Source: Ruminococcus flavefaciens FD-1
GTDB lineage: Bacteria > Bacillota > Clostridia > Oscillospirales > Ruminococcaceae
DNA length: 64,000 nucleotides
Direction: 5' to 3'
NCBI GenBank assembly: GCA_000174895.1
Contig: ACOK01000112.1
Span: 60,140 to 124,139 of the forward strand
This document shows positions 9,035-22,302 of this stretch, one piece after another. How positions within the stretch are numbered: the first letter of the stretch is position 1; each line of letters starts with the position of its first letter. A program made the position numbers and the translations under genes. The notes beneath the pieces are model-generated. The model had not been told where the DNA came from and searched no databases. It saw only the letters and a list, made by a program, of their open reading frames with translations.

Positions 9035-9682
9035 ATGTTTGGATTTATTGAAAAGGACAGTAATCTCAAAATTGAAGATGCTGTTTACGATCATGTGTTA
9101 GAAGCAGGGCTTGGCTGGATGCATGAGCTAAAAAAAGGTCAGTCATTCAGAATTCTTGATCTTGAAGGCAATCAGGCCGTTGATACAACATTTTATGATA
9201 TGCATGATACTGAAGATCATTACAGTGCAGTGCAGACAATAACTTCACAGAAAAATATCTATCTTACAACAGGCAGTATTCTCAGAGCAGAATCAGGCAA
9301 ACCGCTTCTTGAAATAACAGCAGACAAGACAGGAAGGCATGATACTCTTGGTGGTGCTTGTTCATCACAGAGCAATACAGTAAGATATGCAAGAGAAAAA
9401 AGATATATGCACAATTGTCGTGACAGCTTTATGCTCCAGCTTGCAGATTTTGGAACGGATATACGTAAAAGGGATCTTGCACCGAATATCAATTTCTTTA
9501 TGAATGTTCCTATAACTAAAGAAGGCGGTTATAAATTTGATGATGGTGTTTCAGCACCGGGAAAATATGTTGAGATGAAGGCTCTTGAAGATGTGATAGT
9601 ACTCATAAGCAACTGTCCGCAGCTCAATAATCCATGCAATGCGTATAACCCGACACCGGTCAGATTACTTATCTGGGATTAA
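9035..9682 (+). CDS. DUF1989 urea-carboxylase-associated protein, second deiminase-type subunit
   Basis: AGGAGAATTATC precedes ATG 9035, giving 215 residues. It is a paralogue of the preceding gene, with matching landmarks: [31 protein letters not shown] and [13 protein letters not shown]. The family usually binds a metal through conserved His and Cys residues, and H/C pairs in HDTLGGACS and MHNCRDS are present. It is expected to form a complex with the 8304-9020 product. The carboxylase starts 19 bp later behind AGGAGAG. Confidence 0.8.
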   Translation: MFGFIEKDSNLKIEDAVYDHVLEAGLGWMHELKKGQSFRILDLEGNQAVDTTFYDMHDTEDHYSAVQTITSQKNIYLTTGSILRAESGKPLLEITADKTGRHDTLGGACSSQSNTVRYAREKRYMHNCRDSFMLQLADFGTDIRKRDLAPNINFFMNVPITKEGGYKFDDGVSAPGKYVEMKALEDVIVLISNCPQLNNPCNAYNPTPVRLLIWD

Positions 9683-9701
9683 TTTTTAGGAGAGATGAAA
9701 A

Positions 9702-14344
<4,643 letters not shown>

Positions 14345-14364
14345 TCAAGCCTGCCGTTATCTGT

Positions 14365-14538
14365 TCACGCAGACTTTTCTATCTCACGGGCGATAAGCCG
14401 GTTGATAATATCTTCCAGACTTTCATCTGTATCTGAATTGAAACTGATCTTGACACGATAAGTTGTCAGACCGATACGATACTCCGAGTAGGAGCAGTCT
14501 ACCTTCTCTTTCTCTTTGGTAGTTGTTGTCTCTTTCAA
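14365..14538 (-). CDS. TnpW-like small transposon protein
   Basis: This is a 57-residue ORF from a TTG start at 14538 with GGAGAC just upstream. The core YRIGLTTYRVKISFNSDTDE followed by DIINRLIAREIEKS matches the pattern of the small TnpW proteins encoded next to large serine recombinases, whose role is not established; a recombination directionality factor is a guess. It is preceded by a shared-core promoter with its -10 at 14623-14618. Confidence 0.6.
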   Translation of the reverse strand: MKETTTTKEKEKVDCSYSEYRIGLTTYRVKISFNSDTDESLEDIINRLIAREIEKSA

Positions 14539-14617
14539 TTGTCTCCTTTCCGCCTGCGATTATCTATCTCTACACGCATAGGCTTTTTGTTGCAGGGCGT
14601 TACGCCTGCACAGTAAT

Positions 14618-14623
14618 ATTATA
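14618..14623 (-). promoter_or_regulatory. -10 box in TGCGCGCTATAATATTA core (tnpW-recombinase B)
   Basis: On the minus strand TATAAT is preceded by GGTGCGCGC. This is one of four copies of the same core on this strand (also near 15110, 17077 and 17881). Confidence 0.6.
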
Positions 14624-14740
14624 GCGCGCACCGCCGAGGTTTGTTCATAGGTATTGCGCCCAAAGTTTCTGTATCTGATTTGTGCGCACCAGACAGCCTC
14701 AGACGGCATTGCTATAATCGTTTTGTTGTCGGATATATTT

Positions 14741-15058
14741 TTAATCCGAGTAAGGATTTTTCTTCTCAAAGAAAGAAGTCTGACCGAGCATTTCTTCCTC
14801 GTCAGCATCATCGGCATAGCTGTTATCCGACACGGATTTATCATCAGCAACAGGCATAGCCGCCTGTTCGTGTTCTCTTGCGATCATATCGGCAAGAGCC
14901 TGTCCCTCACAGCTATACTGCCTGCACAGCGACTGATAGATCAGCAGAGCTTTCTGCTCACTCAGCTTTTCACACTCAGCCGTATCGGACTTGATACGCC
15001 CTTTCAGCTTGCCGATCTTCTCATCGAGCTTGGTGATCTTCTTTGCGATGTCAGCCAT
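14741..15058 (-). CDS. Small coiled-coil element protein B
   Basis: Starting at 15058 behind GGAGGTGATGAT, this is 105 residues. The N-terminal half is a predicted coiled coil (AKKITKLDEKIGKLKGRI), and the tail is acidic, ending TSFFEKKNPYSD. It is a paralogue of the 17515-17823 product: both share LxxxY...GQ.L.D.I..EH and end in SF-x-E-x(2)-N-x-YS. The open frame extends upstream without a stop, but the promoter at 15113-15137 and the good ribosome site favour the short form. The function is unknown; DUF4315-like is possible. Confidence 0.6.
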   Translation of the reverse strand: MADIAKKITKLDEKIGKLKGRIKSDTAECEKLSEQKALLIYQSLCRQYSCEGQALADMIAREHEQAAMPVADDKSVSDNSYADDADEEEMLGQTSFFEKKNPYSD

Positions 15059-15107
15059 ATCATCACCTCCGTTCATTTCAGATTTCGGGAGGATACCCGA
15101 TGATAAT

Positions 15108-15137
15108 ATTATAGCGCGCAACGCTTCACTTTGTCTA
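15108..15137 (-). promoter_or_regulatory. Promoter of small coiled-coil gene B
   Basis: On the minus strand TAGACA (15137-15132), 18 bp and TATAAT (15113-15108), with GTTGCGCGC directly before the -10. The sequence upstream (AGTTCATGCGCACTGC) is shared with the 17879-17908 promoter, so it is probably an operator. Confidence 0.7.
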
Positions 15138-15407
15138 TTGGCAGTGCGCATGAACTTTGGTATGTCAATTGAGTTTTGCGTTCGACAAATTGTTATGGGG
15201 AATTTGATTTTATCACGAAGTCGCATAGCTCCAAACGCTCTGATGAGCGCCTGAGCGACTAAGAGAGATCGCTCAGAAATATTTTCACAAAAGCGATTAA
15301 AATAAAACAATCCGCCCTGAACGGTCGGAAGAATATCAAAATCAAACCCAGCAAGCACGGTAACTATCCCAAATGGATAAAAATGATTTTTGATATATGC
15401 CCTGACA

Positions 15408-17030
15408 TTACGTCAGGGCAAGTCTGTTTTTGTTGGTAAGAGGCTTGTCTATCAGCTTGTAATAGACGTGTATCACACGAGGTCGGTCTTTGTGACCTTT
15501 GTTGTTCTCATCGACTGTTGCATATTCGATCAGGTCAAGGCACATCTCACGGGTAAGCTCTGTTGCTCCTGCATAGCGTTTCAGACGACTGATGAACTCC
15601 GCAACATCTTCCTCGTCCTGCCTTTCGGATTCGGAACGGGCTGTCATTTCATCGTACTCAGTTTTCAGTGTTTTCTTCTCTGCCTGATACTTGTCAAGCA
15701 TATCAAAAGCCATGTCAGGTTCGATCCTGCCTGCAACCTTATCTTCATACACGCTCTGAATGAGCTTGTCAAGCTCTGCAAGGCGGCTGCCGACAGTTTT
15801 CATACGCTTGGTATCGGAAATATTCTGAATGTCAATAAACGCTCTCTTACGTTTGAGAAATTCTGCTGTTGCAGTCTTTTCGTCTTTGGCAAGCTCACAC
15901 ATCTCCTGTATATCCGCAAGAATTATCCCCTCTATAAGCTCACGGTTTATGTGATGCGTTGAGCAGTAGTTTTTGCCGAAACGGTTATGGTATCCGCAGA
16001 TATATCCGCCGCCACCTGTGCTTGCTTTCCGCATCTTCCAGCCGCAGCCGTCACAGAAAAGCAATCCTGACAGAGGACTAAGTTCTCCCTTCTTGTCACG
16101 CTTTCCCCTGCTGACGGACTTTTCGATCTCCCTGACTTTATCCCAAAGCTCCTTTGAAATGATAGGCTCATGGTTGTTCTCAATGACCGCCCATTCCGAT
16201 TCATCCCGATCGATACGGTGATGATTTTTGTAACTCACAGTTGTTGTGCGGAGCTGAGCGAGCGTCCCGATATATATCGGATTTTTCAGGATATTTTCGA
16301 GATTTCTACCGCTCCACAGATGTGAGTGGTTGTAGGGATTCGGCTTGCCGATACGCTTGTAATAGTAGTCAAACGGTGTCAGCACACCTTCTTCGTTCAA
16401 TACCGTTGCGATCTGCAAAGGTTTCATTCCGCTTGCGTACATCTCAAAGATTCGGCGGACGATTCCTGCGGCATAAGGATCAATGATCGGAGTACGCATT
16501 TCATCATCACTCTTAACATAACCGTATGGGCAATATGGTGTCATCATCTTGCCTGCCTTTGCATTCGCAGCGATAACAGCCCTGACCTTCTTGGAAGTGT
16601 TTGCAGCGTGCCATTCGTTGAACACATTACGGATAGGCATCATATCCATATCTGCACTATCGGAATTGAGAGTATCAATGCCGTCGTTCAGTGCGATGAA
16701 ACGGATATTATACATTGGAAATATGTAGTCCGTGTACTGACCTACCTGAATGTAATTTCGTCCGAAACGGGACAGGTCTTTGCAGATGATAAGGTTGATC
16801 TTGCCGTTCTTGGCATCGTCAAGCATTCTCTGCACACCCGGTCTGTTGAAACTTGTTCCGCTAATGCCGTCATCGACGTACTCATCATAGATCGTCCAGC
16901 CCTGTTCACGGACATAGTTTGTGAGAATTCTTCTCTGGTTTTCTATGGAAAGGGATTCGCCTGCACGCTCGTCATCTTTTGAAAGTCTCAGGTATATCCC
17001 AACGATATAATCAGTCTGCTTTGCTAACAT
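15408..17030 (-). CDS. Large serine recombinase A (TnpX-like)
   Basis: This is a 540-residue protein; GGAGTAGTA precedes the ATG. The resolvase domain has YLRLSKDDE with the catalytic Ser near residue 17, then IENQRRIL, DGISGTSFNRPG and ICKDLSRFGRNY. The zinc-ribbon reads FCDGCGWKM...YICGYHN..GKNYC, and a coiled coil lies near 400-470. The gene sits 30 bp inside the left junction of the inner element and is assigned to it by position. A hairpin GCCCTGAC/GTCAGGGC covers its stop codon. It is a clear paralogue of recombinase B. Confidence 0.92.
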   Translation of the reverse strand: MLAKQTDYIVGIYLRLSKDDERAGESLSIENQRRILTNYVREQGWTIYDEYVDDGISGTSFNRPGVQRMLDDAKNGKINLIICKDLSRFGRNYIQVGQYTDYIFPMYNIRFIALNDGIDTLNSDSADMDMMPIRNVFNEWHAANTSKKVRAVIAANAKAGKMMTPYCPYGYVKSDDEMRTPIIDPYAAGIVRRIFEMYASGMKPLQIATVLNEEGVLTPFDYYYKRIGKPNPYNHSHLWSGRNLENILKNPIYIGTLAQLRTTTVSYKNHHRIDRDESEWAVIENNHEPIISKELWDKVREIEKSVSRGKRDKKGELSPLSGLLFCDGCGWKMRKASTGGGGYICGYHNRFGKNYCSTHHINRELIEGIILADIQEMCELAKDEKTATAEFLKRKRAFIDIQNISDTKRMKTVGSRLAELDKLIQSVYEDKVAGRIEPDMAFDMLDKYQAEKKTLKTEYDEMTARSESERQDEEDVAEFISRLKRYAGATELTREMCLDLIEYATVDENNKGHKDRPRVIHVYYKLIDKPLTNKNRLALT

Positions 17031-17074
17031 TACTACTCCTTTCTTCCAAAGCAGCCTAATTCAACATTGCTATA

Positions 17075-17080
17075 AGTATA
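17075..17080 (-). promoter_or_regulatory. -10 box TATACT in the shared TTGCGCGC core (recombinase A)
   Basis: On the minus strand ATTGCGCGCTATACTTATAG lies 45-50 bp before recombinase A. It is the same core as the three other promoters in the two modules. Confidence 0.6.
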
Positions 17081-17122
17081 GCGCGCAATGCCGAAAAAAG
17101 CAAGTACCTTTCGGAAATATTT

Positions 17123-17359
17123 TCAGGTTGTCTGAGGTCTGCGGTGCAGAGCCATTACCTCGGAAAACGCTCTTTCAAAAGCGTTACGGTAAAGCACTTC
17201 GTTCAGGTCTTTATCTCCGCAGTAGTGACGCACAACGACACACCTCTGTTTACCGATCAGGTACTCGTGCGTTTCGGTCTTGCAATCCTTGAACTTCTCG
17301 TTAAGTTCAAAAGCCAGTCCTGCCTTATCTTTCTCTACGGCAGTATTATTGTTATTCAT
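17123..17359 (-). CDS. Small element protein, unrecognised
   Basis: This is a 78-residue ORF with GGAGATACAGCT before the ATG. It occupies the position that tnpW has in the other module but does not obviously resemble it. The visible sequence is HEYLIGKQRCVVVRHYCGDK followed by a helical segment (RNAFERAFSEVMALHRR). It lies between the coiled-coil gene A and recombinase A on one strand. The function is unknown. Confidence 0.5.
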   Translation of the reverse strand: MNNNNTAVEKDKAGLAFELNEKFKDCKTETHEYLIGKQRCVVVRHYCGDKDLNEVLYRNAFERAFSEVMALHRRPQTT

Positions 17360-17514
17360 AGCTGTATCTCCTTAGCTTCTCTTTGTCTATGCTTTTAGAG
17401 CGAGGGGATTGCTTTCTCTATCTGCCCCTCTTTGTATTGTGTGGTTTTTAGAGCTGTGCGGAACGGCAATTGCCGTCCCATATCACAGCTATCGTTTTGT
17501 TGTCGGAATATATG

Positions 17515-17823
17515 TTACTCCGAATAGGAATTATTGCTTTCAGTAAAGCTCATCTGCTTGCCGTACTTGTCAGCAGAGCTATCCACAAGTCCCTCAATGT
17601 CGGTATAAGACATACCGCTGTCGGTAAACTTCTGGATAAGACCGTGTTCCGCTGTAATAGCATCGACAAGCTCCTGCCCGTCCTTGCCGTACAGCTCGGA
17701 AAGCATATCGTAAGCAATCTGCTTGCTCTGCATGATGATCTTACGCTTACGTTCAAGGGCAGCTCTCACCGCCTTGTCAGCGTTGTTGATCTTAGCCTGA
17801 TTGTCGTTCAGATTTCCACGCAT
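17515..17823 (-). CDS. Small coiled-coil element protein A
   Basis: This is a 102-residue protein starting at 17823 behind GAGGTGAG. It has a basic helical N-terminus (RAALERKRKIIMQSKQ), then YDMLSELYGKDGQELVDAI and the tail MSFTESNNSYSE. It is a paralogue of the 14741-15058 product at the same position in the other recombinase module. Its promoter is at 17879-17908. A role next to the recombinase is inferred only from conserved order. Confidence 0.6.
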   Translation of the reverse strand: MRGNLNDNQAKINNADKAVRAALERKRKIIMQSKQIAYDMLSELYGKDGQELVDAITAEHGLIQKFTDSGMSYTDIEGLVDSSADKYGKQMSFTESNNSYSE

Positions 17824-17878
17824 TCATCTCACCTCACTTCATTTGGTATCGTAGGATACTCACATACCCCACGATAAT

Positions 17879-17908
17879 ATTATAGCGCGCAACGAAAGCG
17901 TTTGTCTA
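17879..17908 (-). promoter_or_regulatory. Promoter of small coiled-coil gene A
   Basis: On the minus strand TAGACA (17908-17903), 18 bp and TATAAT (17884-17879) with GTTGCGCGC before the -10. The arrangement, spacing and upstream AGTTCATGCGCACTGC match 15108-15137. The stretch 17909-18380 beyond it holds no gene I can support. Confidence 0.7.
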
Positions 17909-18388
17909 TTCGCAGTGCGCATGAACTTTGAGTAATTTTTCAAAATTCCCCAGTGTAAAATGGCGGCACTCTTACAGCCAGTGACCGCAGGAGAATAACG
18001 CACTCCTACATATCAATATCAATATTTTCAGCCATTCGTTAAGTACCATCGAGATATTCTCCGTTATGCACAAACAGGCTATAAAAAATTCAGTAAAAGA
18101 TTTCGCAGACTATGCTTAACGAAGCCGTGATTATTTTGGTAATAACTATTGAGAAGGATTTTCACCAGATTGCCGCACTCCCAGCACGATAACTGCGCCG
18201 TACCAGTTTAGAATATTGACACCGATGATGATTGAGAGCATCACTCTGGAGCGTGAGCGAGATACCGCCGACCGAAGCGGCGGTGAGAGATGTCGCATTC
18301 GCTCCACGAATTCGCTGACGGAGCATCGAAAGCCTGAGCAGCGAGATAAGCTCAGGCGGAAAAATATGCGTCGTAGCGCAACAAAAAT

Positions 18389-18460
18389 AACAAGCATAGT
18401 GGAATGCGCCGCACAGCGAGCGAAATTCCACCAATGCTTGTTGGGGACACCCCAAGCCCC
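18389..18460 (+). other. Putative oriT: long imperfect inverted repeat
   Basis: AACAAGCATAGTGGAAT pairs imperfectly with ATTCCACCAATGCTTGTT (18389-18442) and is followed by GGGGACACCCC. It lies 66 bp upstream of mobC-relaxase, where the transfer origin of MobP-type elements usually sits. The nick position is not determined. The surrounding 18150-18380 is rich in further short inverted repeats (GCTCACGCTCC, CCGCCGACC/GGCGG, CTGAGCAG/CTCAGG). Confidence 0.55.
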
Positions 18461-18525
18461 GAAATGACCGCACAGCGGTCAAAAAAATCGGCTTACGCCG
18501 AAATAAAAACAAAGGAGACACCACT

Positions 18526-19197
18526 ATGGAAACCGAGAAAAAGAAGCGTGGCAGACCGCCTAAACGCAAGGTTATGGAGTTTGAGGGCATGACCTATGAG
18601 GGAGCAATCAACAACGCTCTGGACAAAGAGGTCAGAGCCGAGCTTGACGATACCCTTGCACACAAGTCCGAGGACGAGCTTTCCAACGATGAACGCAAGT
18701 ACCTCAAACGCAAGAGGGAGAAGAAATCATATACCCTCAATGTTCGTTTCACTGAATCGGAAATGCAGGAGATTCTTGCGAAGTGTGAGCAGTACGGTTA
18801 CAAAAACAAAACGGAGTATATCCGTGACTGCGTTCGGGCAAGGGTTGATCTTGTTCCCGACACCACCGATATATCGGAGTGTAATCGACTGATGAAACGC
18901 ATTGGGGCAAACATCAATCAGATACTTGTCCGACTTTACAGTGCAGGGCGTATCTATTTCGATGATATTACCGAGATAAAGAAAGGGGTTAGCGAGATTT
19001 GGCATACACTTCTATCCATTCAATCAAGGCAACAGACTGGGCGGCTCTTGACTACATCACCCGAAGTGATAAGACCATCAACGGCTTATATGTGCAGTCT
19101 TATGCCTGCCGAGCCGACAGCCGAGGAGCTGCCGCCGACTTCCGAGCAGTCAGAGCAAACGGCACAGGACGCACCGAAATCCTTGCCCACCACATAG
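18526..19197 (+). CDS. MobC-family mobilization accessory protein
   Basis: This is a 223-residue protein with GGAGACACCACT before the ATG. A basic N-terminus (EKKKRGRPPKRKV) is followed by a ribbon-helix-helix-like segment (SYTLNVRFTESEMQEILAK) and the MobC signature INQILVRLYSAGRIYFDDI. It should bind oriT and help the relaxase nick. The last 66 codons overlap the relaxase gene in another frame, an unusually long overlap of 199 bp. The downstream C-terminal part is low in conserved features. Confidence 0.85.
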   Translation: METEKKKRGRPPKRKVMEFEGMTYEGAINNALDKEVRAELDDTLAHKSEDELSNDERKYLKRKREKKSYTLNVRFTESEMQEILAKCEQYGYKNKTEYIRDCVRARVDLVPDTTDISECNRLMKRIGANINQILVRLYSAGRIYFDDITEIKKGVSEIWHTLLSIQSRQQTGRLLTTSPEVIRPSTAYMCSLMPAEPTAEELPPTSEQSEQTAQDAPKSLPTT

Positions 19198-20687
19198 TCC
19201 AGAGTTTCGCCCCGAATGAAGTTACACCCGAACAAGCCTTGCAGATCGGAGAAGAATTGTGCGACCGTTTCTTACAAGGCAACTACCAATATGTGCTTGC
19301 GGTTCATAATGATAAACAGCATTTGCACTGTCACATCATTTTCAACAACACAAACCTCTACAACGGACTCAGCTTTACCTACGAACACAATCAAGGCAAG
19401 GTCAAGGACAGGTCATGGGCGCAGTTACGAGCTATTTCGGACGAGCTATGCAAGGAACACGGCATTTCTGTTATTGAGCCGAAAAGCAAAGGGGTTTCCA
19501 ACTTTGAAAGGGATATGCAGAAAGAGGGCAAGTCGTGGAAAGATAAGCTCCGTGTCAGGATTGCGGAGGTCATGCTTTACAGCCGTGACTTCAAGGATTT
19601 TCTTGAAAAATGTTCGGAGTGCGGTATCGAATATGTTTACAAGCCAAGCAATAAGGTCAAGCTGAAATTCCGTTTATCAGGTGACGGTCAGCAGAAGTTT
19701 ACAAGAGCCGACACGCTGGGCGCAGACTACACTGCCGAACGGATCGCTGAACAGATAGCAGAGATACAAGAAAAACTCTCTGCGGCGAATGTCACTCCCG
19801 ATATGCTTATCGAACCGCAGAAGCCTGTTGTTCCCAAGACCGAGCCTAAGCCAACACAGGCAGTCACCGCACCGACAACACCGAAACAATCAGCCGAGCC
19901 TGAAACTATCACCGAAACAAGTGAAACCGCAAAGAGAAAAGCTGCGGCGGAACAGGTTGAGAAGTTCTTTGCAGCCCGACGAGCAAGACGGCAGGCACAG
20001 CTTGATATGCTTAACGCAACTGCTACCAAACCCACCGAGCCGAAGCCTGAACCGTCTGCCCCGACACCACAGCCCACACCTACGGAGAGTGAAGCACCTG
20101 AAAAGGAAGAAGATGTATGGGCAGAGATTAGGGGTATGCGTGATTGCGACAAGATGATCGCTGACCTTGAAGCTGGCGGTATCACATCGCTTGACGATCT
20201 CAGGGGCTTCTTCTGGAATTTCAAGCACCCTGATGACCACACGGACGAGCTTGCCAAGCTGAGAGCGAAGATAGAACCGATAGACAAGCTCATCTCGATG
20301 ATGGAACAGCATTCTCAGAACTATGCTATATACAAGGAGTATCAGGAGCGTTCTGCATTTACGCAGAAGCACTTCCGCAAGAAAAATGCCGCCGCTATCG
20401 ACGCTTTTGAAGAAGCCGACAAGTATATTGCCGAGCATATCAAGGCTTATTACATCAAGGGGAAACCGCCTAAGCTGAGCGATTTGCAGGCGAAGTCCAT
20501 CAAGCTGAAAGAGAAATACAATGCTCTGTTGCCTGAGCATAATGCATTTGTCACTAAGCGTGACACGGCACACAAGTACACCCGACAGGTGCGTAACTAT
20601 CTCCAAAACAAGGAACAGCAGGAGCGTAACAGGCAGTACCAGGAGAGAAAACGCTCTCAGCAGAAAAAGAAAGACACACTTGAATAA
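18999..20687 (+). CDS. MobP-type relaxase
   Basis: This is a 562-residue protein with a TTG start behind AAAGGGG, inside mobC. Residues 1-15 (MAYTSIHSIKATDWA) and the three-histidine motif HNDKQHLHCHIIFNN near residues 102-116 mark the nickase domain, and the Tyr nucleophile is likely in the first 35 residues. The middle is a Pro/Thr/Glu-rich linker (residues about 270-370), and the C-terminus is basic and helical. It nicks oriT and pilots the strand into a helper conjugation channel. Large minus-strand open frames here are shadows. Confidence 0.9.
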   Translation: MAYTSIHSIKATDWAALDYITRSDKTINGLYVQSYACRADSRGAAADFRAVRANGTGRTEILAHHIVQSFAPNEVTPEQALQIGEELCDRFLQGNYQYVLAVHNDKQHLHCHIIFNNTNLYNGLSFTYEHNQGKVKDRSWAQLRAISDELCKEHGISVIEPKSKGVSNFERDMQKEGKSWKDKLRVRIAEVMLYSRDFKDFLEKCSECGIEYVYKPSNKVKLKFRLSGDGQQKFTRADTLGADYTAERIAEQIAEIQEKLSAANVTPDMLIEPQKPVVPKTEPKPTQAVTAPTTPKQSAEPETITETSETAKRKAAAEQVEKFFAARRARRQAQLDMLNATATKPTEPKPEPSAPTPQPTPTESEAPEKEEDVWAEIRGMRDCDKMIADLEAGGITSLDDLRGFFWNFKHPDDHTDELAKLRAKIEPIDKLISMMEQHSQNYAIYKEYQERSAFTQKHFRKKNAAAIDAFEEADKYIAEHIKAYYIKGKPPKLSDLQAKSIKLKEKYNALLPEHNAFVTKRDTAHKYTRQVRNYLQNKEQQERNRQYQERKRSQQKKKDTLE

Positions 20688-20814
20688 CGGCAGGCTCTCT
20701 GCCGAACGGAATAGCCCCTCTGAGCCGTCTGTAACGGTTATGGGGAAAGTTGTACTCCTGAAACTACAAACGCTCCCTGAGCGTTCAGAGAGCGTTTTGC
20801 AACATAAGGCATAT

Positions 20815-20868
20815 TGCACCGAGGAAAAATGTGATATTGCTGCGCCCTGCACAATTTTTATTACAATT
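20815..20868 (+). repeat. 54-nt conserved motif, copy 1
   Basis: It begins TGCACCGAGGAAAA and ends with TTATTACAATT, with TATTGCTGCGCCCTGCACAA between. The same 54 nt recur at 25541-25594 and, inverted, at 26063-26116. It lies 75 bp before a small acidic protein gene. Confidence 0.7.
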
Positions 20869-20942
20869 TCTCTCCAATGCTGGACTCCTGTCTTTTCATG
20901 GGATATAATTTATCTACACTAAATCACAGGAGGGATACCACT

Positions 20943-21155
20943 ATGTTAAAGATACCCGAATTGGCAATGCCGAGGTCACGTAAGGTCACGACCGTCTGCA
21001 ACGGCAGGCGTGAGTTCTGGACGGACTATGAAGAAGCTAAGGCGTATTTCCTTGAACTCATGATGACTACCGAGGGCGAGGAACATGACCGTGTAGAGTG
21101 CATATATATTCAGCTCATGCATGGACTGTCGGAGTGTTCAGACGAAGATGAATAA
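20943..21155 (+). CDS. Small acidic mobile-element protein, copy 1
   Basis: This is a 70-residue protein with GGAGGGATACCACT before ATG 20943. It begins MLKIPELAMPRSRKVTTVCN and ends SECSDEDE. It has a basic first third, a helix with DYEEAKAYFLELM, then an acidic tail. Three more copies or fragments are in the window (25667, 50030, 47983). It is always beside mobilization or element genes and is followed by a terminator. The function is unknown; a regulatory or inhibitor role is a guess. Confidence 0.75.
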   Translation: MLKIPELAMPRSRKVTTVCNGRREFWTDYEEAKAYFLELMMTTEGEEHDRVECIYIQLMHGLSECSDEDE

Positions 21156-21344
21156 CAACAACGGAGAGCTTTGCTATTGCAAGGCTCTTTTGTTTTGCTC
21201 TTAAGATGAATGAAAAACTGAACTATTAGTAAGGCGTCCTCTCTTACAATAAAGAGGACGCTTTACTGCTTTATAGTGTCTACTAGACTCGTATGTATGC
21301 TATAATATCTAGTGTTACTCAAGCACGAGTACACTTATTGTCTG

Positions 21345-21373
21345 TAGACTTATTGTGCGTGTTGTTATATAAT
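21345..21373 (+). promoter_or_regulatory. Promoter of HTH-restriction endonuclease genes
   Basis: TAGACT (21345-21350), 17 bp and TATAAT (21368-21373), followed by the ATG at 21412 with GAGGAAC upstream. Confidence 0.55.
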
Positions 21374-21411
21374 TATCGTAGAATAGTATTTCATTTGAAA
21401 GAGGAACTACA

Positions 21412-21621
21412 ATGGATATTATCAAGGTTTTCGGCACGAATGTGCGGAAGTATCGAACCATTAAAAAAATCTCACAAGAAAAGTTTGCTGAACTATGCGG
21501 GCTCCACAGAACATACATTAGTGATATTGAATGTTTCAGACGTAGCATTTCTCTCGAAAATATTCAAAAAATTGCCGATGCTCTTGAAATTGAGACTTAT
21601 CTGCTTTTTAAGGAGGAATAA
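21412..21621 (+). CDS. XRE HTH controller of the restriction system
   Basis: This is a 69-residue protein that is nearly all Cro/C1 HTH: KISQEKFAELCGLHRTYISD followed by RSISLENIQKIADALEIE. It ends 3 bp before the endonuclease start, with GGAGGAATAAAC serving the latter. The size and position match C (controller) proteins of restriction-modification systems, which delay endonuclease expression. Confidence 0.85.
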   Translation: MDIIKVFGTNVRKYRTIKKISQEKFAELCGLHRTYISDIECFRRSISLENIQKIADALEIETYLLFKEE

Positions 21622-21624
21622 ACA

Positions 21625-22245
21625 ATGCTTTCACCATATGAGAATTTACCGGTTTCACAATGGAAATCCATCACTAAGAGCCTTGTTAGCCAATATCCGC
21701 TATCATATGAAGAAATAGTACAAGCGGTTCTTGAATCATGGAATGGTATTCTTCAGTCCACAATAGCGAATGAATTAAGAATAGGTGTTGATATTTTGCC
21801 TAGTCCACAAATAATGGGTAATTATCTTCACGAATTGATTCCCATCATGTTGGAACGAAGATTTCCGGGTGTTTGGTCTCGTGATATTGAAAAGAAAGAC
21901 AAGGATCTCGTATATCTTCCCAATGACTATTATTCAACTGAAATAAAGACTTCTTCAAATAAGAATAATATTTTTGGTAATGCTAGTTATGGTCAAGAAG
22001 ACAGTTCCAATGCCTCATCTAAATCTAAAGATGGCTATTATTTGGCAATTAATTTTGAAAAATTCAATCAAGCACCATTAGGACAAATGCCTAGAATTCG
22101 CAAAATAAGAATAGGCTGGTTAGATCACACCGATTGGCATTCTCAAAGTGCATCATCTGGTCAGGCTGCAACTATTAGTTCCGATGTCAGAGACAATAAA
22201 TTAATCCTGATATATGATATTGAAAAAGGCGGTCGCTTATATTAA
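21625..22245 (+). CDS. ScaI-like type II restriction endonuclease
   Basis: This is a 206-residue protein. It has a PD-(D/E)XK-type core: an acidic strand KDKDLVYLP then TEIKTSSNKNN, with E and K in EIK as likely catalytic residues. The overall pattern resembles the ScaI restriction endonuclease family (AGTACT), an assignment from memory at moderate confidence. It is paired with the HTH gene just upstream and convergent with the methylase genes, a full restriction module. Confidence 0.7.
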   Translation: MLSPYENLPVSQWKSITKSLVSQYPLSYEEIVQAVLESWNGILQSTIANELRIGVDILPSPQIMGNYLHELIPIMLERRFPGVWSRDIEKKDKDLVYLPNDYYSTEIKTSSNKNNIFGNASYGQEDSSNASSKSKDGYYLAINFEKFNQAPLGQMPRIRKIRIGWLDHTDWHSQSASSGQAATISSDVRDNKLILIYDIEKGGRLY

Positions 22246-22252
22246 TATAATA

Positions 22253-22297
22253 AAGAGTCGTTGAAGTGTGATAGCACTTTGAACGACTCTTTGTTTT
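22253..22297. terminator. Bidirectional terminator between endonuclease and methylase
   Basis: AAAGAGTCGTT pairs with AACGACTCTTT, with an inner GAAGTG/CACTTT helix, and both flanks are T/A rich. It serves both convergent genes. Confidence 0.8.
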
Positions 22298-22302
22298 ACG
22301 TT

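Noticed and set aside
19727..20852. Long minus-strand open frames over the relaxase
   Set aside because: They are low-complexity shadows of the Pro/Thr-rich linker and lack ribosome sites or recognisable domains.
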